Assembly: GCF_019884725.1 (NCBI RefSeq)
Contig: NZ_CP082322.1
Location: 558,001 to 622,000 of the forward strand
Source of the DNA: Leucobacter tenebrionis
GTDB lineage: Bacteria > Actinomycetota > Actinomycetes > Actinomycetales > Microbacteriaceae
DNA: 64,000 nt
Direction: 5' to 3'
Part shown: positions 30,301 through 38,350 of the stretch, one piece after another
Layout of the letters: each line of letters opens with the position of its first letter
How positions within the stretch are numbered: the first letter of the stretch is position 1
Program-made: the position numbers and the translations under genes
Notes under the pieces: generated by a model
Databases searched by the model: none
The model's input: the letters and a program-made list of their open reading frames with translations, nothing else
Told to the model about the DNA's origin: nothing

Positions 30301-31547
30301 TCGGGCGGCTGCAGGGAGCGCGGATCGACCACCTCGTCGCGATCCTCCAGCAGGCTCGCGGGCCTCACCCCGGCCGCCCCGAAGCGATCCGCCACCTGAT
30401 CGACGGCCTGGTCGACGGCCTTCCAGTGCTCGTCATCGCTCCAGAGCGCCGCGGCGTCGGCTCCGGCGGGGACCAGCTGCTCGGCTCGCACCCCGATGAG
30501 GCGCACGGGACGCCCGGCCGAACGAAGGCCGTCGAAGAGCTCGACCGCGGTGCGGTAGATCCGCTGCGAGGAGTTGGTCGCCTCCGCGAGCGTGCGCGAG
30601 CGGGTGACAGTGTCGAAGTTCTCCCACCGCACCTTGATCGACACGGTGCGCGCCTCGGCGCACGCGGCGCGCAGCCGCTCCCCCGTGCGCGTCGCGAGAC
30701 GCAGCAGCTCGCGCTGCAGCTTCTCGCCGTCGCGCACGTCGACGGCGAAGGTCTCCTCGTGCCCGATGCTCTTCTCCACCCGCGAGGTCTCGACGCGTCG
30801 TGCATCGCGGCCGTTCGCGAGCTCGTGCAGCCGACGCGCATTCGCGGCTCCCACGATCCGCTCGAGCGACGGCAGCGGCTCCCTCGCGAGGTCCGCGACG
30901 GTGCGGATCGCGCGGGCCTGCAGCGCTCGCGAAGTTGCTCGCCCCACTCCCCACATCGCCTCGATGGGCAACGGGTGCAGGAACTCCAGCGTGCGCTCCG
31001 GCGGCACCTCGAGCACACCGTCCGGCTTGGCGCGCTGCGAGGCGAGCTTCGCCACGAATTTCGTGCCGGCCAGCCCGACCGAGGCGGGAAGGCCCGTGCG
31101 CTCGCGCACCCTCTCGCGCAGCTGCCGGGCGATCTCCGCGGGCGGACCGAACAGCCGCACCGATCCCGCGACATCGAGGAACGCCTCGTCGATGCTCAGC
31201 GGCTCGACCAGCGGCGTGAACTCCTCGAAGATCGCCATGACCTGCTTCGAGGCGCGGCGGTACTTCTCGAAGACGGGCGCCACGAGGATCAGCTGCGGGC
31301 AGAGCTGCTTGGCTCGGGCGACGGGCATCGCGGACCGCACGCCGAATCGCCTCGCCTCGTAGCTCGCGCTCGATACGACGGAACGAGCGGTGTCGTGCGC
31401 CGCGGCCACCGGCAGCCCGCGCAGCTCCGGCCGGTCGAGGAGTTCGACCGAGACGAAGAACGAGTCCATGTCCACGTGCAGAATCGAGGCGGAGCTCCGA
31501 TTCCCGTCCGGCACCGGCGAGGTAGTTTCGCGTCGGCCCTCGCTCAT
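30297..31547 (-). CDS. dinB: DNA polymerase IV (Y family)
   Basis: A 416-residue translesion polymerase. Catalytic blocks are ILHVDMDSFFVSVELLDRPELRG (first Asp), VSSASYEARRFGVRSAMPVARAKQLCP (the nucleotide-binding YxxR) and EPLSIDEAFLDVAGS (Asp-Glu pair). The thumb has helix-hairpin-helix segments (GVGRATSRALQARAIRTVADLA), and the little finger domain is complete (ETSRVEKSIGHEETF to VRLIGVRAEQL). An N-terminal extension of about 20 residues precedes the palm. It mediates error-prone bypass of DNA damage. Confidence 0.95.
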   Translation of the reverse strand: MSEGRRETTSPVPDGNRSSASILHVDMDSFFVSVELLDRPELRGLPVAAAHDTARSVVSSASYEARRFGVRSAMPVARAKQLCPQLILVAPVFEKYRRASKQVMAIFEEFTPLVEPLSIDEAFLDVAGSVRLFGPPAEIARQLRERVRERTGLPASVGLAGTKFVAKLASQRAKPDGVLEVPPERTLEFLHPLPIEAMWGVGRATSRALQARAIRTVADLAREPLPSLERIVGAANARRLHELANGRDARRVETSRVEKSIGHEETFAVDVRDGEKLQRELLRLATRTGERLRAACAEARTVSIKVRWENFDTVTRSRTLAEATNSSQRIYRTAVELFDGLRSAGRPVRLIGVRAEQLVPAGADAAALWSDDEHWKAVDQAVDQVADRFGAAGVRPASLLEDRDEVVDPRSLQPPD

Positions 31548-31560
31548 GGCCGCTATCCTC

Positions 31561-32538
31561 TCACGCCGCGGCGCTCTCGGCCATGAGCACCTGTCGGGCG
31601 AGACTCTCGTCCACGACGAGGTCGGTGATGATGCCCGCCGCCAGAGCCCCGCGCAGGCTGTCGCGCTTGGCCGCGCCCGACACGACGCAGAGGCGCTGCG
31701 GGATGCGGCGCACCACGTCGAAGGGAGGCCCGCTGGAGCGCTCGTTCAACGGGATGCCCTCGGTGCGGCCGTCGGACCGGTAGAACACCGTGGCGCAGTC
31801 TCCGACCACGCTCTGCTCCACGAGGGCGCGCAGGTCATCGGCGCCGAGGTATCCGCCCGAGTAGATATGGGATCTGGGGTCGCCGATGCGGGATCCCAGC
31901 CCGAAGACGAACAGGTTGACGGCGGCCTGCAGGTCGATCACCCGGCTCACTGCGCGCTCGCGCCACAGCGCCGTACGCGTCGCCGGGTCGTCGAAGATCG
32001 CGGGCACGGGGAACTCGAAGACCTCCGCGGAGAACGCGTTGGCGAAACCGCCGAGCAGTCCGGTCGCGTACGAGACGCCGGTCGTGCGCCCGTTCGCGGC
32101 TCCGTTCATCTGCACCACTCGCGTCTCGGCGGTGGGCTTGCGCACCAGGCTGCGCGCCACCGCACTGGTGGTGGATCCCCAGGCCACGCCGATGGTGGTG
32201 CGGGGAACGACCGCCGTCGCGATGAGCTGAGCCGCGGCCTGGGCCGTGCGCTCCAGGCGCTCGTTCTCGGACTGGCGCTCCGAGCCGGGCACGACGTGGG
32301 CGGTGATCCCGTACCTCTCGGAGAAGCGCTGCTCGATCCGGGAGCGCGCCTCCTGGGGTGAATGGATGCGGATCTCCACGAGGCCCGTCGCGCGGGCGTG
32401 CGCCAGGAGTCGGGAGACGGAGGATCGGGAGACCCGCAGGTCCTCGGCGATCGCCTCCATGGTGAGGTTCTGCTGATAGTAGAGCTGCGCCGCACGCAGT
32501 GCATCGCGCGTTTTCGCAGGACTCTGCCGTCCGACCAT
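31561..32538 (-). CDS. SorC/DeoR-type sugar-binding transcriptional regulator, probable glp regulator
   Basis: A 325-residue regulator. The N-terminal helix-turn-helix (AQLYYQQNLTMEAIAEDLRVSRSSVSRLLAHARATGLVEIRI) is followed by the SorC ligand-binding domain (TTIGVAWGSTTSAVARSL, VVQMNGAANG, LGSRIGDPRSHIYSGGYL, VVSGAAKRDSLRGALAAGIITDLVVDE). Family members bind phosphorylated sugars or polyols. It is divergent from glpD with a perfect palindrome between, so control of glycerol use, perhaps with glycerol 3-phosphate as ligand, is inferred. The start at 32538 has GGAGG upstream; an 18-codon longer frame would run through the operator. Confidence 0.88.
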   Translation of the reverse strand: MVGRQSPAKTRDALRAAQLYYQQNLTMEAIAEDLRVSRSSVSRLLAHARATGLVEIRIHSPQEARSRIEQRFSERYGITAHVVPGSERQSENERLERTAQAAAQLIATAVVPRTTIGVAWGSTTSAVARSLVRKPTAETRVVQMNGAANGRTTGVSYATGLLGGFANAFSAEVFEFPVPAIFDDPATRTALWRERAVSRVIDLQAAVNLFVFGLGSRIGDPRSHIYSGGYLGADDLRALVEQSVVGDCATVFYRSDGRTEGIPLNERSSGPPFDVVRRIPQRLCVVSGAAKRDSLRGALAAGIITDLVVDESLARQVLMAESAAA

Positions 32539-32566
32539 GTGTGGAGCCTCCGTTCCGACATCATTC

Positions 32567-32580
32567 TGCACATATGTGCA
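32567..32580. promoter_or_regulatory. Palindromic operator between the SorC-type regulator and glpD
   Basis: TGCACATATGTGCA is a perfect 14-bp palindrome. It is flanked by TTC and AAC, giving the wider near-symmetric form TTCTGCACATATGTGCAACT. A related TTTGCA lies at 32589-32594. It is 28 bases upstream of the regulator start and 65 bases upstream of glpD. It is the most obvious binding site for the SorC-type protein. Confidence 0.7.
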
Positions 32581-32645
32581 ACTACTTTGCAATTCGGTTC
32601 ACGAGTGGAGCATTCTGGCGGAAACAGACTCGAAAGGTTCTGGAA

Positions 32646-34367
32646 ATGAACGAGCGCACAGCAATCTCTCGCCCATCAGTCGAGCAGCTTCGCGCGCGAC
32701 CGCACGCGGACGTGCTCATCATCGGCGGCGGCATCAACGGCATCGCGACCTTCCGCGAGCTGGCGCTGCAGGGCATCGACGTCGCCCTCGTGGAGCGAGG
32801 CGATTTCGTCTCCGGAGCATCATCGGCGTCCAGCCACATGATCCACGGCGGCATCCGCTATCTCGAGAACGGCGAGTTCCGCCTCGTCAAGGAGTCGGTG
32901 ACCGAGCGCAACCGCCTCGTGCGCAACGCACCGCACTACGTGCAGCCCCTGCGCACCACGATCCCGATCTTCTCGACCTTCTCGGGTATCCTCTCCGCGC
33001 CGTTCCGCCTGCTCGTCACCCATGGCCGCGGAAAGCCGAACGAGCGCGGCGCCGCGCTCATCAAGATCGGCCTGATGATCTACGACACCTTCTCGCGCGG
33101 CGGCGGGCAGGTACCGCGTCACCGCTTCCTCGGACGCCGCGAGTCGCTCAAGGAGCTGCCGCAGCTCAACTCGAACCTCAAGTACACCGCGACCTACTAC
33201 GACGCCTCGATGCACGACCCCGAGCGCCTTGCACTCGACGTACTGAACGACGGCCTGCTCGCCGGCGGGGACCGCGCCCGGGCGGCGAACTACCTGCCGG
33301 CGGTCGGCAGCGGCGAGAACGGCGTGCGGCTGCGCGACGAGACCACGGGCGAGGAGTTCGACTTCTCCGCGCGCCTGGTGCTCAACACCAGCGGCCCCTG
33401 GACCGACATCACCAACGAGGCGCTCGGCGACACCACGCGCTACATGGGCGGCACGAAGGGCTCCCACATCGTGCTCGACCACCCCGAGCTGCTCGCGGCG
33501 ACCGGCGGCCGAGAGATCTTCTTCGAGCACTCCGACGGCCGCGTCGTGCTGATCTACCCCCTCAAGAACCGGGTGCTCGTCGGTACCACCGACATCGACG
33601 CCGATCCGTCGAAGCCCGTCGTCTGCACGGAGGAGGAGGTCGACTACTTCTTCGACCTCGTGCATCACGTCTTCCCGAAGATCGCGGTCGACCGCTCGCA
33701 CATCGTCTACTCCTTCTCGGGCATCCGCCCGCTCCCCCGGCACGACGACACCGCCCCGGGCTTCGTCTCGCGCGACTACCGCATCGTGCCCACCGAGAAC
33801 CGCTCCGTGCCGGTACTCAGTCTGGTGGGAGGCAAGTGGACCACGTTCCGGGCGCTCGCCGAGCACCTCTCCAACGAGGCGATGGCGCACCTCGGCAAGC
33901 AGCGGCGCCTCAACACCGAGAAGCTCGCCATCGGCGGCGGGGACGGTTACCCGGTCGACGCTGCGGCTCGCCTGCGCTGGCTCACGGCGCACTCGGACGG
34001 ACGCGACCGCGGGCGCGTCGCCGTGCTCCTCGACCGATACGGCACCCGCGCCACCGAGGTGCTCGCCGCCACGCCCGAGCAGGATCCCGAACTGCCCGAG
34101 CTTCCCGGCTACACCGCGGCCGAACTCGCCCATCTCGCCGCGACCGAACAGGTCGTGCACCTCGACGATCTGCTGCTGCGGCGCACCTCGATCGCCTTCG
34201 TCGGCGGACTCACCGAAGAGGGCGTGCGCGCCGCCGCGGACGCGATCGCTCCCGCTCTCGACTGGAATGAGGGTACGATCGCGGCAGAGGTGGAACGCAC
34301 GATCGAACTGCTGCGAGAAGCGCATCGTATCGATCCGTCGAAGGGAGGATCATTCATCGCCGGGTGA
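32646..34367 (+). CDS. glpD: Aerobic glycerol-3-phosphate dehydrogenase
   Basis: A 573-residue FAD enzyme that oxidises glycerol 3-phosphate to dihydroxyacetone phosphate at the membrane, passing electrons to quinone. The FAD motif is VLIIGGGINGIATFRELALQGIDVALVERGDF, followed by SGASSASSHMIHGGIRYLE. Downstream blocks are GTKGSHIVL, YPLKNRVLVGTTDIDADP, YSFSGIRPLPR and LVGGKWTTFRALAE. The C-terminal cap domain is present. AAAGG eight bases upstream supports ATG 32646. It is the first gene of glpD-glpF-glpK. Confidence 0.95.
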   Translation: MNERTAISRPSVEQLRARPHADVLIIGGGINGIATFRELALQGIDVALVERGDFVSGASSASSHMIHGGIRYLENGEFRLVKESVTERNRLVRNAPHYVQPLRTTIPIFSTFSGILSAPFRLLVTHGRGKPNERGAALIKIGLMIYDTFSRGGGQVPRHRFLGRRESLKELPQLNSNLKYTATYYDASMHDPERLALDVLNDGLLAGGDRARAANYLPAVGSGENGVRLRDETTGEEFDFSARLVLNTSGPWTDITNEALGDTTRYMGGTKGSHIVLDHPELLAATGGREIFFEHSDGRVVLIYPLKNRVLVGTTDIDADPSKPVVCTEEEVDYFFDLVHHVFPKIAVDRSHIVYSFSGIRPLPRHDDTAPGFVSRDYRIVPTENRSVPVLSLVGGKWTTFRALAEHLSNEAMAHLGKQRRLNTEKLAIGGGDGYPVDAAARLRWLTAHSDGRDRGRVAVLLDRYGTRATEVLAATPEQDPELPELPGYTAAELAHLAATEQVVHLDDLLLRRTSIAFVGGLTEEGVRAAADAIAPALDWNEGTIAAEVERTIELLREAHRIDPSKGGSFIAG

Positions 34368-34492
34368 GCGACTCGCTCCCCTTCTTCGGGCCGGTTCCCC
34401 GGCTCGCATTCACTTCTCTACTCCCTACTCTCACCTCCGAAGCGCCACGGCGGCGCGGGTGAGGTGCACCCGAAAGGTCAATGGAGACAACA

Positions 34493-35242
34493 ATGGAAAT
34501 CAATCTCGGACTGTACTTCCTCTCCGAACTGGTCGGAACCGCGCTGCTGGTGCTGCTCGGCTGCGGCGTGGTCGCGAACGTCGTCCTCGCGAAGACCAAG
34601 GGCAACGCCGGCGGCACCCTGATGATCAACTGGGGCTGGGGTCTCGCGGTGTTCGTCGGTGTACTCGCCTCGGCGTACTCCGGCGCGATCCTGAACCCCG
34701 CCGTGGGCATCGGCCTGCTCATCGCCGGCACCATCACCGCCCCGATGTTCTTCGTGGCGTTCGCCGCCGAGATGGTCGGCGCGATCATCGGCGCCATCCT
34801 CTGCTGGGCCGCGTACAAGCAGCACTTCGACGAGGAGCCCGAAGCCGCCAACAAGCTCGGCGTCTTCTCGACCGGCCCCGCGATCCGCTCGTACGGAGCG
34901 AACTTCGTCACCGAGGTCATCGCGACGTTCGTGCTCGTGTTCGCCGTTCTCGCCTTCGCCGACTACGGCGACGTCAACGTGGGCGTGCCCGGCGGCCTCG
35001 GACCGCTGACCGCGCTGCCCGTCGCTCTCGTCGTCGTCGGTATCGGCGCGTCCCTCGGCGGCCCCACCGGCTACGCCATCAACCCCGCCCGTGACCTCGG
35101 CCCCCGCATCGCTCACGCGATCCTGCCGATCAAGGGCAAGGGCGGCAGCGACTGGGGCTACTCGTGGGTGCCGGTCTTCGGCCCGCTCGTGGGCGGCGCG
35201 ATCGCGGCCTTCGCGGCTCCCGCGCTGCTCTCGCTGGCGTAA
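34493..35242 (+). CDS. glpF: Glycerol facilitator (MIP/aquaporin family)
   Basis: About 249 residues with six helices and the two pore loops: LNPAVG (first NPA) and [10 protein letters not shown] (second NPA). The Asp after the second NPA marks a glyceroporin rather than a water channel. It lets glycerol diffuse into the cell. GGAG six bases before ATG 34493 makes this the likeliest start; an ATG at 34481 would add four residues. It lies 125 bp after glpD. Confidence 0.93.
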   Translation: MEINLGLYFLSELVGTALLVLLGCGVVANVVLAKTKGNAGGTLMINWGWGLAVFVGVLASAYSGAILNPAVGIGLLIAGTITAPMFFVAFAAEMVGAIIGAILCWAAYKQHFDEEPEAANKLGVFSTGPAIRSYGANFVTEVIATFVLVFAVLAFADYGDVNVGVPGGLGPLTALPVALVVVGIGASLGGPTGYAINPARDLGPRIAHAILPIKGKGGSDWGYSWVPVFGPLVGGAIAAFAAPALLSLA

Positions 35243-35252
35243 CCGCCTGTCG

Positions 35253-35327
35253 GGCCGGGGCCGCGGCCCCGGCCAGCAGTACCGATCTCAGCGGAGAGAC
35301 GGCCCCGGAGGTCCGAGGCCGTCTCTC
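35253..35327 (+). promoter_or_regulatory. Two strong hairpins between glpF and glpK
   Basis: The first, 35253-35274, is a 22-bp perfect palindrome of G and C. The second has an 11-bp perfect stem (35294-35304 with 35317-35327, GAGAGACGGCC and complement) and a 12-base loop. Neither is followed by a T-tract, so they may stabilise or process the mRNA, or act as a partial terminator that lowers glpK relative to glpF. Confidence 0.6.
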
Positions 35328-35376
35328 CTCCCACCACGGCGACGCACCGCCGCCTCGCCGCTTCGAAAGGAACTCC

Positions 35377-36891
35377 ATGTCCAAGTACGTCATCGCCATC
35401 GATCAGGGCACGACCTCGAGCCGTGCCATCATCTTCGACCGCGCGGGGTCCATCATCTCCGTCGGCCAGAAGGAGCACGAGCAGATCATGCCGCAGGCCG
35501 GCTGGGTCGAGCACGATGCATCCGAGATCTGGCAGAACGTGCAGGAGGTGATCGGCATCGCGCTCGGCCGCGCCGACCTCACCCGTCACGACATCGCGGC
35601 GGTCGGTATCACCAACCAGCGCGAGACCGCGGTCGTCTGGAACAAGAAGACCGGCAAGCCGGTGTACAACGCGATCGTGTGGCAGGACACGCGCACGCAG
35701 GACATCGTCGACCGCCTCGCAGCCGACGGCGGCACCGACCGGTTCAAGGACATCGTCGGGCTGCCCCTCGCGACCTACTTCTCGGGCACCAAGATCGCCT
35801 GGATCCTCGAGAACGTCGAGGGCGCTCGCGAGGCCGCGGAGGCCGGCGACCTGCTCTTCGGCACTACGGACTGCTGGGTGCTGTGGAACCTCACCGGCGG
35901 CGTCGACGGCGGCGTGCACGCCACCGACGTCACCAACGCATCGCGCACCCTGTTCATGGACCTCGAGACGCTGGAGTGGCGCGACGACATCCTCGAGGTC
36001 TTCGGCGTGCCGCGCTCGATGATGCCCGAGATCAAGTCGTCCTCCGAGGTCTACGGCCACGCCGAGGACTCGTCGCTGCTGCGCGAGACCCCCATCGCCG
36101 GCATCCTGGGCGACCAGCAGGCCGCCACCTTCGGACAGGCGGCCTTCCAGGCCGGCGAGTCGAAGAACACCTACGGCACGGGCTGCTTCCTCATCTTCAA
36201 CACGGGCGAGGAGATCGTCCACTCGAAGAACGGACTGCTCACCACCGTCGGTTACAAGCTCGGCGACGCACCCACGCACTACGCGCTCGAGGGATCGATC
36301 GCGGTGACGGGCTCGCTCATCCAGTGGCTGCGCGATCAGCTCGGGATCATCGACTCCGCTCCCCAGGTCGAGGAACTCGCGGCGAGCGTGCCCGACAACG
36401 GCGGCGTCTACATCGTGCCGGCCTTCTCCGGTCTGTTCGCCCCCTACTGGCGCCCCGACGCCCGCGGCGCCATCGTCGGCCTCACCCGCTACGCCAACAA
36501 GGGCCACATCGCCCGCGCCGCGCTCGAGGCGGTCGCATTCCAGACGCGCGACGTGCTCGACGCGGTCAATGCCGACGCCGGCGTCGACCTGACCGAGCTC
36601 AAGGTCGACGGCGGCATGGTCGCGAACAACGCGCTCATGCAGTTCCAGGCCGATGTGCTGGGTGTGCCGGTCGTGCGCCCCGTGGTCGCGGAGACGACCG
36701 CCCTCGGTGCCGCCTACGCCGCGGGCCTCGCGGTCGGCTTCTGGAACGGCCTCGACGACCTCTCGGCCAACTGGCAGGAGGACAGGCGCTGGGAGCCCGA
36801 GATGGACGGCGCGGAGCGCGACCGTCAGCTGCGCAACTGGCGCAAGGCCGTCACCAAGTCGATGGACTGGGTCGACGAGGACGTCAATTAG
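35377..36891 (+). CDS. glpK: Glycerol kinase
   Basis: A 504-residue FGGY kinase that phosphorylates glycerol with ATP. Landmarks are [15 protein letters not shown] at the N-terminus, [61 protein letters not shown] and [21 protein letters not shown]. Catalytic Asp is in GILGDQQ. GAAAGGAACTCC precedes the ATG. It works with GlpF (trapping glycerol) and GlpD. It ends at a strong bidirectional terminator. Confidence 0.97.
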   Translation: MSKYVIAIDQGTTSSRAIIFDRAGSIISVGQKEHEQIMPQAGWVEHDASEIWQNVQEVIGIALGRADLTRHDIAAVGITNQRETAVVWNKKTGKPVYNAIVWQDTRTQDIVDRLAADGGTDRFKDIVGLPLATYFSGTKIAWILENVEGAREAAEAGDLLFGTTDCWVLWNLTGGVDGGVHATDVTNASRTLFMDLETLEWRDDILEVFGVPRSMMPEIKSSSEVYGHAEDSSLLRETPIAGILGDQQAATFGQAAFQAGESKNTYGTGCFLIFNTGEEIVHSKNGLLTTVGYKLGDAPTHYALEGSIAVTGSLIQWLRDQLGIIDSAPQVEELAASVPDNGGVYIVPAFSGLFAPYWRPDARGAIVGLTRYANKGHIARAALEAVAFQTRDVLDAVNADAGVDLTELKVDGGMVANNALMQFQADVLGVPVVRPVVAETTALGAAYAAGLAVGFWNGLDDLSANWQEDRRWEPEMDGAERDRQLRNWRKAVTKSMDWVDEDVN

Positions 36892-36901
36892 TCGCGCCTG
36901 A

Positions 36902-36936
36902 GACGGGCTCGGGGACCGCCGGTCCCCGAGCCCGTC
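36902..36936. terminator. Bidirectional hairpin between glpK and the convergent reductase gene
   Basis: A perfect 16-bp stem (36902-36917 with 36921-36936) has a three-base loop (GCC). It sits 10 bases after glpK and 7 bases after the end of the convergent gene. There is no T-tract on either side, as often seen in high-GC actinobacteria. Confidence 0.75.
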
Positions 36937-36943
36937 GGTGCGT

Positions 36944-38098
36944 CTACCCCGCGTCGAGCGGATACAGCGGGTTGTGCCCCGCGGCGATCCGCTCGCTCTC
37001 CCGCACCTCGTCGGGAGGCGTGCCTTCGCCGAACGGCTCTCCCCCGAGGCGCTCGCGCCCGTGAGGATCGAGCCAGTTGCCGAGCTCCGGCCCCGCCGGC
37101 ACGATCCGTGTCGGATTCACATCCTCGTGCGTGATGTAGTAGTGCTGCTTGATCTGCACGAAGTCGATCGTGTCGCCGAAGCCGGGCGTCTGGAAGAGAT
37201 CGCGCGCGTAGCCCCAGAGGTTATCCATCTCAGCGAGCTTGTTCCGGTTCGTCTTGAAGTGCCCGTGATAGACCGGATCGAACCGGGCCAGCGTGGTGAA
37301 CAGCCTCACGTCGGCTTCGGTGATCGTGCCGCCCATGAGGTAGCGGCGCGTGGCGAGCCGCTCCTCGAGCCAGTCGAGGGCCTCCCACAGCCGCGCGTAG
37401 GCGGCGTCGTAGGCTTCCTGGCTGCCGGCGAAGCCGCAGCGGTAGACCCCGTTGTTGACCTCCGTGAACACCCGCTCGATCACGGGTCGCATCTCGTCGA
37501 AGCGGCCCTGCAGCAGGTCGGGGGCGCCCTCGCGGTGGAACTCCCGCCACTCGGTCGAGAAGTCGAGCGTGATCTGCGGGTAGTCGTTCGTCACCACTCC
37601 GCCGCTCGGGATGTCGACGATCGCGGGCACTGTGATCCCGCGCGGGTATCCGGGAAAGCGGGTGAAATAGTTCTGCTGCAGACGCTCCGTGCCGAGCACG
37701 GGGTCGCGCCCGTCGGGGTCGAGATCGAAGGTCCAGGATCGTGCGTCGTGGGTCGGGCCCGGGCGGCCCAGCGAGATCGCGTCCTCGAGCCCCAGCAGGC
37801 GCCGCACGATCACGGTGCGATTGGCCCAGGGGCACGCGTTCGCCGCGATCAGCCGGTAGCGCCCCGGTTCCACGGGCCACGCCTCGGCGCCCTCGCGCAG
37901 TCCGTAGCCCAGCGTTCCGATCTTCGACGGCGGCGGTGCGGGAAGCGCCCGCACCGCCGCCGGGTCGGCGACGATCCGATCCTCGATGTAGTTGGTGTCG
38001 CGCGTGAACTCGGCCCCGCTCGTCACGTACGAGCCCCGGGTCGAGTGCTCCGAGTGCTCCCCCTCGTTCGCTGACGCTGTTCCGGCGGTGTTTGACAT
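36944..38098 (-). CDS. Glutathionyl-hydroquinone reductase-like protein (GST Xi/ECM4 type)
   Basis: A 384-residue protein. The thioredoxin-like domain has RYRLIAANACPWANRTVIVRRLLGLEDAISL with the active-site Cys of CPWA. The GST C-terminal domain follows, with VNNGVYRCGFAGSQEAYDAAYARLWEALDWLEERL and RYLMGGTITEADVRLFTTLARFD. The enzyme class reduces glutathionyl-hydroquinones. Microbacteriaceae generally use mycothiol rather than glutathione, so the physiological thiol is probably mycothiol (inference). GAGGAGG upstream supports the start. Confidence 0.9.
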   Translation of the reverse strand: MSNTAGTASANEGEHSEHSTRGSYVTSGAEFTRDTNYIEDRIVADPAAVRALPAPPPSKIGTLGYGLREGAEAWPVEPGRYRLIAANACPWANRTVIVRRLLGLEDAISLGRPGPTHDARSWTFDLDPDGRDPVLGTERLQQNYFTRFPGYPRGITVPAIVDIPSGGVVTNDYPQITLDFSTEWREFHREGAPDLLQGRFDEMRPVIERVFTEVNNGVYRCGFAGSQEAYDAAYARLWEALDWLEERLATRRYLMGGTITEADVRLFTTLARFDPVYHGHFKTNRNKLAEMDNLWGYARDLFQTPGFGDTIDFVQIKQHYYITHEDVNPTRIVPAGPELGNWLDPHGRERLGGEPFGEGTPPDEVRESERIAAGHNPLYPLDAG

Positions 38099-38218
38099 GG
38101 CATGCCTCCTCGGTGACGGTGCGCCGCGCGGGCGACGCCTGCGGCGCGGATCCGGTCCTCCGAGTCTACGGGGACCGGATCCGGATCCGCTGCGGCTCGG
38201 AGTGCCCGATTCGTACCT

Positions 38219-38314
38219 CGGATCTCACCCGTTATTCGGATCTCACCCGTTATTCGGATCGAACCCGGGTGATTCCCTCCGAAATAACTGCCAGATCCGA
38301 AATAACTGCCGGAT
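38219..38314. repeat. 18-bp tandem repeats followed by 18-bp inverted-sense repeats
   Basis: CGGATCTCACCCGTTATT occurs at 38219-38236 and 38237-38254, with a diverged third copy from 38255. After a gap, CCGAAATAACTGCCAGAT (38279-38296) and CCGAAATAACTGCCGGAT (38297-38314) follow. The second pair is roughly the reverse complement of the first around the shared core GTTATT-CGGATC. The block lies between gatB and the reductase gene, both on the minus strand. It is the only notable element of that 252-bp gap. Confidence 0.8.
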
Positions 38315-38350
38315 CCGATGCGGGAGTGCGCCGACCGCCCGGGGTCGCAG

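Noticed and set aside
32539..32645. Longer versions of the SorC regulator and of glpD reaching into their shared intergenic region
   Set aside because: Both extensions cross the palindromic operator and lack ribosome binding sites, while the shorter starts have good ones.
35091..37064. A 657-codon plus-strand frame overlapping glpF and glpK
   Set aside because: Shifted-frame shadow of two unmistakable genes; Arg-rich translation.
38219..38314. Repeats considered as a CRISPR array
   Set aside because: Units are 18 bp, contiguous rather than separated by unique spacers, change orientation, and there are no cas genes.
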